Source: Megamerina dolium
Lineage: Eukaryota; Arthropoda; Insecta; Diptera; Megamerinidae
Reading direction: 5' to 3'
Length of the DNA stretch: 64,000 bases
NCBI GenBank assembly: GCA_963854835.1
Contig: OY978528.1
Coordinates: forward strand, 51,804,508-51,868,507
Each line of letters opens with the position of its first letter. Within the stretch, counting starts at the first letter, position 1. The position numbers and the translations under genes were made by a program. Below the pieces are notes generated by a model that was not told where the DNA came from, searched no databases, and saw only the letters and a list, made by a program, of their open reading frames with translations. Shown here piece after piece: positions 23,437 to 64,000 of the stretch.

Positions 23437-24358
23437 ACAATATGTATGTATGTATGTGTTGCATATGCTATGCTAAAGTAAGTAAATTCTTTGATTATTA
23501 TTAAAAAACGAACAAAGCAAAACGATTCGAAAGGCAATGAAAATAGAAACAAGACATGCAGTTCATACTTAAAAAGATAAGAGCGTACTTCATTGCTTGC
23601 CTATGTTGAAAATATTTGTTGTCGAGTGAATGTTGATCGAATGCTAAACCGAATCAAATCTAACAACGTCATTTGCAACGAATCACACTGTATACAAAGT
23701 AAATCGAATCGTCTTGCGCAGCACTCTAGTAGATACCATATCCGCCTAAAGACTCGCAATCCAATGAATCGACTATTTTTTCATTTGATCTATATGGCTG
23801 TAACAAATTCATGTGTTCTCTACCATCGCCTTAATCCAAACAACAAGAAGAAACTCAGATTTCCGTGATCAAATTGCACACGGCCTTTGTACTTACTTGC
23901 TTTGAAAGAAAGTGGGGAGACTTGCAAATACTTCTTGCCAATAATCGAAAAGTTTAGGGAAAAAGCGTGTCAGACCATCAGACGATAACAAATTTGACAA
24001 TACTGGACATACTCCTGACATGTTCGAGAAATCGTTACGTAATAAAAAAATATAAAATTGCTAAAAAAATAATACTATTTTGAAGTTTGATTTCGATTTT
24101 ACACTCTCTAATTTACAGTTTATTTAAAACATACATTTCTATACATAAATAATTTATTTTAATTTTTATCACATTTTCCTTTAAATATTGCTACTGATTG
24201 TAGTTATTAATTAGCTTTAAAAGCTTACATATATGTGTATAGTTAGTGGTAGATATACAGATAGACATTACAACATTTGCTCTGTTAACACTAGATCAAT
24301 AGAATTCAGAGATTTATACTTGTAATTTTCTTATAACTACTTTTTATTTAAATTTATA
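23437..24358. other. Intergenic DNA 3' of Exn with a dispersed repeat
   Basis: 23580-23760 (GAGCGTACTTCATTGCTTGC ...) is repeated with about 85% likeness at 46028-46175 on the same strand. The rest is AT-rich and should contain the Exn 3' UTR and poly(A) site. No gene is seen. Confidence 0.55.
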
Positions 24359-58786
<34,428 letters not shown>

Positions 58787-59010
58787 GTTGATAGTGCAAT
58801 TTTGGTTGTTGTTGCTGGGGATATTGTTGAATTTCACATGAGCACTGATTTTGATTGTTTTTCTTATGGATTAGCGGTTTAGTTAACTGCTCACGTACTG
58901 CGATAATATTACCTATGCATAATTTGTTTTTGTATTGACTGCATTTTTGCATTGCAACATCGCAGGTAGTTGCAAATAATGCGCAAAACTTGTGATAATT
59001 TATTGGCAAC
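58787..59010 (-). other. Exn: 5' UTR part of the first Exn coding exon
   Basis: On the minus strand the acceptor ATTGTTTTAG precedes 59010, so this exon has an upstream non-coding exon that I could not locate. A TAA stands in frame upstream of the ATG at 58786. A different-frame reading frame at 58683-59009 is not coding by its composition. Confidence 0.6.
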
Positions 59011-59229
59011 CTAAAACAATATAGAATTAAAAGAGAGAAAGAGAAAGCTATTTAATAAATTATGTCACAATAAGAAATGGAAAAATAAAGGATAAATATA
59101 AGTGAAATGATTGTATTACTCTGGGGAAAAATATTGAGACAATATGTTCCCATAAACAATCAGGTATTTGGTTTAAAAGACACACTGGGATATATACAAG
59201 TTTCATTTACGAAACATATTGATCCGACA

Positions 59230-61620
59230 AAATTATGGGAGGCGCAACATGCCTACTGTAAAGACAAATCTGTTGGAACAGAGCTGTATTCACTGGTATC
59301 AACAGTAGGAAAGTCCTTGAATTTGAAGAACTACTCAATGGTCGTCTTTACTGATATTGAAGGCGCCTTCAATAATATTATTCCTGGAGCCATAATCGAA
59401 GCTCTATCTAACCTTGAAGTTGATCATTCCCTAAGACAATTGATAGGTCTTATGTTGACCGATAGGACCATCATTGCGAAGCTGGGGAATTGTAGCATCA
59501 AAAACAAGCCCGCAGGAAGACCCCACCCATATTGTGGGTACTTATAGTCAACGAAATATTGCTATCCTTAGAAAACTCAGGTTGCAAAACTATATCGTAC
59601 GCTGATGACCTCGCACTAGTGATGTTAGGTAAATTCAATAGCACCTGAAGTGATGTCATGTAGCATGCCCTCAACATTGTAATCAATTGAAGCACTGACT
59701 GTGGCCTGGGGGTCAATCCTCAGAAAACAGACCTTGTCCTATTCACACGGAAGTACAAACCATTCCACATCTGAGTTTTTCAGATGAAGCCAGATACCTA
59801 GGCCTCGTATTTGACAAAAATTTAATTGGAAACATAACATCAAAGAACGCGTTAAAAAAGCTTCGGTTGTATTATATTCATGCAAACGAGCATTAGATAA
59901 AAAATGAAGAATGAGACCCAATGTCGTATATTGGCTCTACACAGCGGTGGTGAGAAAATGATGGCGCTTGATAAGGTCACACACAGAAATTTCGTGGAAA
60001 AGATTCGAAGAATGGCATCCTTGTGCGTTACAGGGGCGCTCAGAATGACCAAATCTCTATATACTTTGTTACACCTTATTTCCTTAGATATCCTGGAGGA
60101 TCAATTAGCAGCTCAATTGGCAATTAGACTCAGATCAATTTCAGAATGGTCCTGTAATGGTACGGAATAATTGTGGACCAATACCGCGAACAGTTGACTA
60201 AGAAACGACAAGGTTGATGCTCGACAACAAGCTTAATATACATATTCAGGACAAATCTCATTGGGAGTATGGGAACACCCCTTTCAATGGATCAATCCAC
60301 TCCTACACCAACGGCTCCAAACTTGATGGACGAGTAGGTGCAGGGGTATTCTGTGAAACACGCACAGCATTCACACTGCCGGACCACTTCAGCGTTTTTC
60401 AAGTATAGGTGTTGGCGATTTACGAAGTATTTAAATGGCTTCATTGTAACGTTATACCACACGCGAATACGGCTCATTATTTTTAAATCGCGCGTTGATG
60501 CTCAACTTTCAGGCTTTGATGTTCCAGATTCGACCGAATATTAAAAAAAAATTCCTTACGTAAAATAAATTTGGAATTGTATTGGAATTCCTCTTGGAAA
60601 GACTTTTTAACGGAATACCGTTAGGTCAAAGTTTTGAAAAATGACAAATGAAAATATGTGTGCATACTGTGCTCGTTAGTTCGCAAATTTTACCATATAC
60701 ACATATAGGTCGCGGTAAAGAAAAATGTATATGTATAATATCTAAAAAAAAAATCGCTACATTGTTTTGACAATTTTGGTTCTGTCAAAAAGTCATTTAC
60801 CCCTGGGGACGAGCATGAAAAAGCCCGTTGAAAATTTCATTCAATTTTTTGTACATTTATTTTAAATCGTACAGCACATCACATATGAAGCATATGAAAT
60901 TATCTATCCGACGAACTAAATCGGACTAGTAGAACCTGAGATATTGCGATTAAAGTAACATAGAAATTGACGAAAATTTGTCGTTTATCAAAACCTTGAC
61001 CAAACTTATTTTACGTAAAGAATTTTTAAACAAATTTTCGGCTGATTTAAAAATTTCAATTTTTTTTGCAAATTCCATGAGATTTAAAAAAGAATGGCCC
61101 ATATAGGTATTTTCACGGACAGCCAAGCAACAATAAAATCCTTAGATTCAGTTTACCTGAATTCATTAGTAGACGATAATTGCAGAATATCTCCTAACGA
61201 GATGTCTGAGCAGTTCAATATTGACCTTATATGGGCGCCAGGTCACAGGGACGAATCTACGGATGAGCTAGCAAAGAAGGGAATTTCTGATAAGGAGAGT
61301 ATTGGCATTCTAATGGTGACGGGTAAACTTCTCTTAGCCTCGAACACATTACAGAAAACGAATGCCCGATTGGAGTTGGAACATTCGTGTGCAACTACCC
61401 AATCAATTAGGCCACCACTGAACATAAAACGGACACTTAACAGACACACGGTTAGTATGCTGGTGGGAATTATTACAGGGCATTGCCTGACAGCTAGGTA
61501 TGCAAATAGGCTAGGCATTTGACTACTGCCGGATCTGCGGCAACGAGGCAGAACAAGGGTCCACAACTCACCTCCTGTGTGAGTGTCCGGCACTAGCTCG
61601 TCCCAGAATTACTCATTTTG
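59230..61620 (+). pseudogene. LOA/R1-like LINE pol relic
   Basis: Reverse transcriptase blocks appear in order: QHAYCKDKSVGTELYSLVST, VVFTDIEGAFNNI, SYADDLALVM (59586 on), then RMASLCVTGALRMTKSLYTLL (about 60010). RNase H blocks follow: SYTNGSKLDGRVGAGVF (60298), and after an interruption IGIFTDSQATIKSLDS (61100) and LIWAPGHRDESTDELAKKG (61225). A Cys/His end module, YCRICGNEAEQGSTTHLLCE, closes at about 61590. Many stops and frameshifts. It lies upstream of the Exn exon at 59010. Confidence 0.82.
60543..61030. mobile_element. MITE inside the LINE RNase H
   Basis: Ends AATTCCTTACGTAAAATAAA and, inverted, AATTCTTTACGTAAAATAAG share about 28 bp. The insert separates two halves of the RNase H domain. 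No coding sequence. Boundaries are approximate. Confidence 0.6.
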
Positions 61621-61634
61621 GCAGTCAATTTATT

Positions 61635-61850
61635 CAGAGAACTTATAAATAGTAGAGGAGTCCTACTTTAGATTTTTAGTTTTTCGCTGATTACAATATC
61701 ACTCAACAGAGCTGTGTACAGAGAAGAGAAGAAATGCAAGTTCTCTAGTAGGACTTCTCAACTATTATAAGTTCTCTGATATTGTTATAAGCGAAAAGCT
61801 CAAAATCTAAAGTAGGAGATCTTTATTAATTATAAGTTATCAATTATATT
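61635..61850. mobile_element. Short foldback copy (GAGAACTTATAA type)
   Basis: The left arm CAGAGAACTTATAAATAGTA with GTCCTACTTTAGATTTTTAG is repeated inverted at 61785-61850. Two extra copies of AGTTCTCT.... lie in the centre. Same family as 46570-47590. Confidence 0.7.
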
Positions 61851-63480
61851 TACGCTTCTTTTTCTGCAAAATAGCAAAAGGTAAAAATTTCGAATCGATT
61901 GCAAGCAAATTTTTTTAAAACTATGTGACTTCAAATCATGAAATGAGTCTTAGATAAAAATATTCAATTTCGCCTAAATGAGTTTGAGCTACTTGCAAAC
62001 ACACTAATTTATCTAATGTCTGTACGTCTCTTTCTTTGAACATATAAACATACACATATAAATATGTACATAGAATTCACGCGTGGTTGTGCTTGGACAT
62101 AGACAGAAAGAGAAAGAAATCGCTTGATCGTATTATTTTTAATTTATTAATGTATATTAAAATATTTATATCTTATCCAACCTAGGAACTTCTAACCAGT
62201 CCTAATCGATCCAGCATATTTTTTTAAATAATAATTGATTAAAACCTAAAAAACATAAATTCTTATCTAAATCTCATTTCACGATACCAAGACTTATATA
62301 TTTTGCGACATTATTGGTGAAGTAATTTGACTTAGATTTTGTTCAACTTCAGCTGTTTGAAGTGTCGAATCAGTATTGCATATCCATAATAAATATAAGC
62401 TAAACTTTTTTGGTGTTGCATACTATTAAGTAAATGCCGACGCCGAGGACGATGCGGACGAATACGATATACTAACTGTAAGAAGGAGTAAAGTCGTTTG
62501 GTACGCATTGGTTGCTCTCATTTTCACAAAAAAATTTTTGCTTTGGGAAATTCATCGTATAACGTTTGTATACGGCTCATATCACCCATGGCAATTATTG
62601 CTCGAGACGAGTTTTTAGTGGTGCATACTTTCAAGTGCATAGTAAATTCTATCTCTACATTTTGTTGTTGTGGTTGCAAAATTTTCAAACTATTAAGCTA
62701 CGTTTATGGGCGAGCGGATTAGCGTCCCATAATGCGATGAAAATCGCTCTATCGCTACCAGCGTATTCGCTAGTGATGAAGTGTTTACAATATAGTGAAA
62801 TCATAAGCGATACCATCACATCCGTTCGTAGTTTCTTTTCCTTTCCGTATTAAAATAGACGTGTGAGCACAAGTTCGAAAAATTTTGCTTATAAAAATTA
62901 GTTTTTAGTGCGTGAACAGATTTTGAAATTTTGTAAGCAGGTGAAAGAATTCCAAGTGCTTTCAATTTGCAAAGAACGAATGCGCCATGGAGAGTTCCAT
63001 CATTTACACACCCGCCTTCTACAATATCATGAGAAATAAGAATAGGCAGAGGCAGTACAACATCGTGTTTAACGTAATTCGCTCAACTGAATCAAAATTT
63101 TGATCGCTGCTTTTCGTTGCTGGTAGTCGCTGTAATTCGCACGATAAACGCTTTCATATGCTTGTACTTCTTTTAAAGACCATATGCATCGGATCATGAA
63201 TTTCGTTACCATTTTATATAAATTTGTTTGTAGCAAAAGTAATTAAACTAAGAAATTGCATCCACAGATTTCTGAAATAATACGTTTTGCGGTTTAGCTA
63301 TAACAAACGCAAAACAAAAGACAGACGAAGGATAGTGAAAAGTTCATGATGTTTATGACTAAGGCATTATATTAAAAATAATGGGCATGATATTTAGCTA
63401 TCATCGAGAAAGTTGATGTAAATACTGGAAAAATTGAGCGAGACCATTGAAATCGTTATGAATTTTAAGGCAATGCTAAA
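61851..63480. other. Region upstream of Exn, little recognised
   Basis: AT-rich. Around 62700-62830 a GC-richer patch (GGGCGAGCGGATTAGCGTCC) stands out and may be an element end. It may include upstream Exn 5' UTR exons, which I could not identify. Confidence 0.35.
62332..62508 (-). CDS. Possible 58-residue basic ORF, unrecognised
   Basis: ATG at 62508 opens MRTKRLYSFLQLVYRIRPHR and ends in KLNKI before TAA at 62332. The composition is strongly basic with aromatic residues and contains RPHRPRRRH, unlike the surrounding translation. An acceptor-like TTCTTACAG lies inside at about 62480, so it could be a terminal exon or a transposase piece. I do not recognise the family. Confidence 0.22.
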   Translation of the reverse strand: MRTKRLYSFLQLVYRIRPHRPRRRHLLNSMQHQKSLAYIYYGYAILIRHFKQLKLNKI

Positions 63481-63642
63481 TGGTACATACTGAATGATGA
63501 AATACACAAGGACTTACAAATTGATTCAATTCGACAGTTTATTGGGAAAGCAAGCATAAAACGCATAAGTCAAGAAATTCAAGAACTTCCATTACACGGA
63601 ACAGAACACCAAAGCAGTTTAAAGTGCTCGTTTCCATCTTAA
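63481..63642 (+). pseudogene. Jockey-like LINE C-terminal fragment
   Basis: A frame reading WYILNDEIHKDLQIDSIRQF, then QEIQELPLHG, resembles the block following the thumb in Jockey-clade reverse transcriptases (compare WYMRNINIHRDLNVPTI in the copy at 52678-53434). It ends in TAA. There is no other LINE sequence around it. Confidence 0.5.
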
Positions 63643-64000
63643 TTAATGGACTATAATGAAAAAGCTAAAGAAATCTAATATCTATCCACATTATATCGCA
63701 GAATTTATAAAAATAATAAAAAAATGTAATTTATAAATAATAATTTATAGTTACTATAATAATTACTCCACTCTAAATTTATGAGAATTATTTATTACCC
63801 TTTTTTAAGGCAGATGTAAAATTAAAGTATTAAAAAAAAAAACAAAAAACGAATTTTAAGATAGACTCGTAGAAAAGTTTGTATCCACTATATAGTCGAA
63901 GACGAATTACCGTTTCTACTCCGCTATTGAGGGAGAGGAAATAAAATAAGTATCAGAATCACAGAAAAATCGGTGAAATTTATTTGTTTTTAGAATTAAA
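63643..64000. other. AT-rich end of the window
   Basis: Nothing is recognised apart from an A-rich run at about 63830-63850. Confidence 0.4.

Noticed and set aside
62498..62853. Two plus-strand frames of 74 and 95 residues
   Set aside because: No recognisable domain, no start context or splice support, and they overlap each other.

Overview
The window looks like a transposon-rich, AT-rich piece of a higher dipteran genome. It has Drosophila-type genes with short GT-AG introns, (TA)n microsatellites, and Tc1/mariner, Jockey/LOA and Ty3-gypsy elements. A tephritid-like fly is my best guess, but the species cannot be fixed from sequence alone. There are no prokaryotic features and no CRISPR array.

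Three cellular genes are supported. (1) At 3-4757 (+) lies the 3' part of a BTBD8-type BTB/POZ gene with three exons; its last intron is 66 nt, in frame and stop-free. (2) At 6771-8901 (-) lies a two-exon TOX-family HMG-box gene, convergent with the first. (3) Most of the remaining window, 24359-59010 (-), is an ephexin (Exn) Rho-GEF gene. I could join eight coding exons in phase: 58786-54672, 48577-48480, 33977-33736, 32098-30965, 30897-30687, 30022-29013, 28955-28751 and 24522-24359. They give a 2392-residue long form. An alternative first exon (34418-34094) splices in the same phase to the 33977 exon and gives a 1096-residue short form with the same tail and DH-PH-SH3 core.

Nearly everything else is mobile DNA. 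The 9.8-23.5 kb intergenic interval holds a PIF/Harbinger-like MITE, a T-tailed tRNA-derived SINE and an 11.8-kb nest of Ty3/gypsy elements. In that nest a minus-strand deletion derivative lies head to head with a plus-strand copy that carries a double LTR at each end. Next to it is an older LTR broken by a second MITE and a small Jockey-like retroposon. The Exn introns hold two Tc1-like elements, three mariner-type elements (one split by a 5'-truncated Jockey LINE), a further deleted mariner relic, SINE copies, foldback/MITE families and a piggyBac-like MITE inside a LINE RNase H relic. Upstream of Exn lies a decayed LOA/R1-like LINE interrupted by another MITE. All transposase and polymerase genes seen here are broken or truncated.

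The strongest new observation is at the gag-pol junction of the plus-strand gypsy element. The heptamer GTTAAAC sits in the gag frame immediately before the gag stop. After a 6-nt spacer comes a perfect 11-bp stem, whose loop can pair downstream to form an H-type pseudoknot. This is a textbook -1 frameshift signal and it agrees with the reading frame of pol. I see no wholly new biological system. The best candidates for follow-up are this signal, the double-LTR element, the T-tailed SINE family, and the alternative-first-exon and in-frame-intron structure of the host genes.
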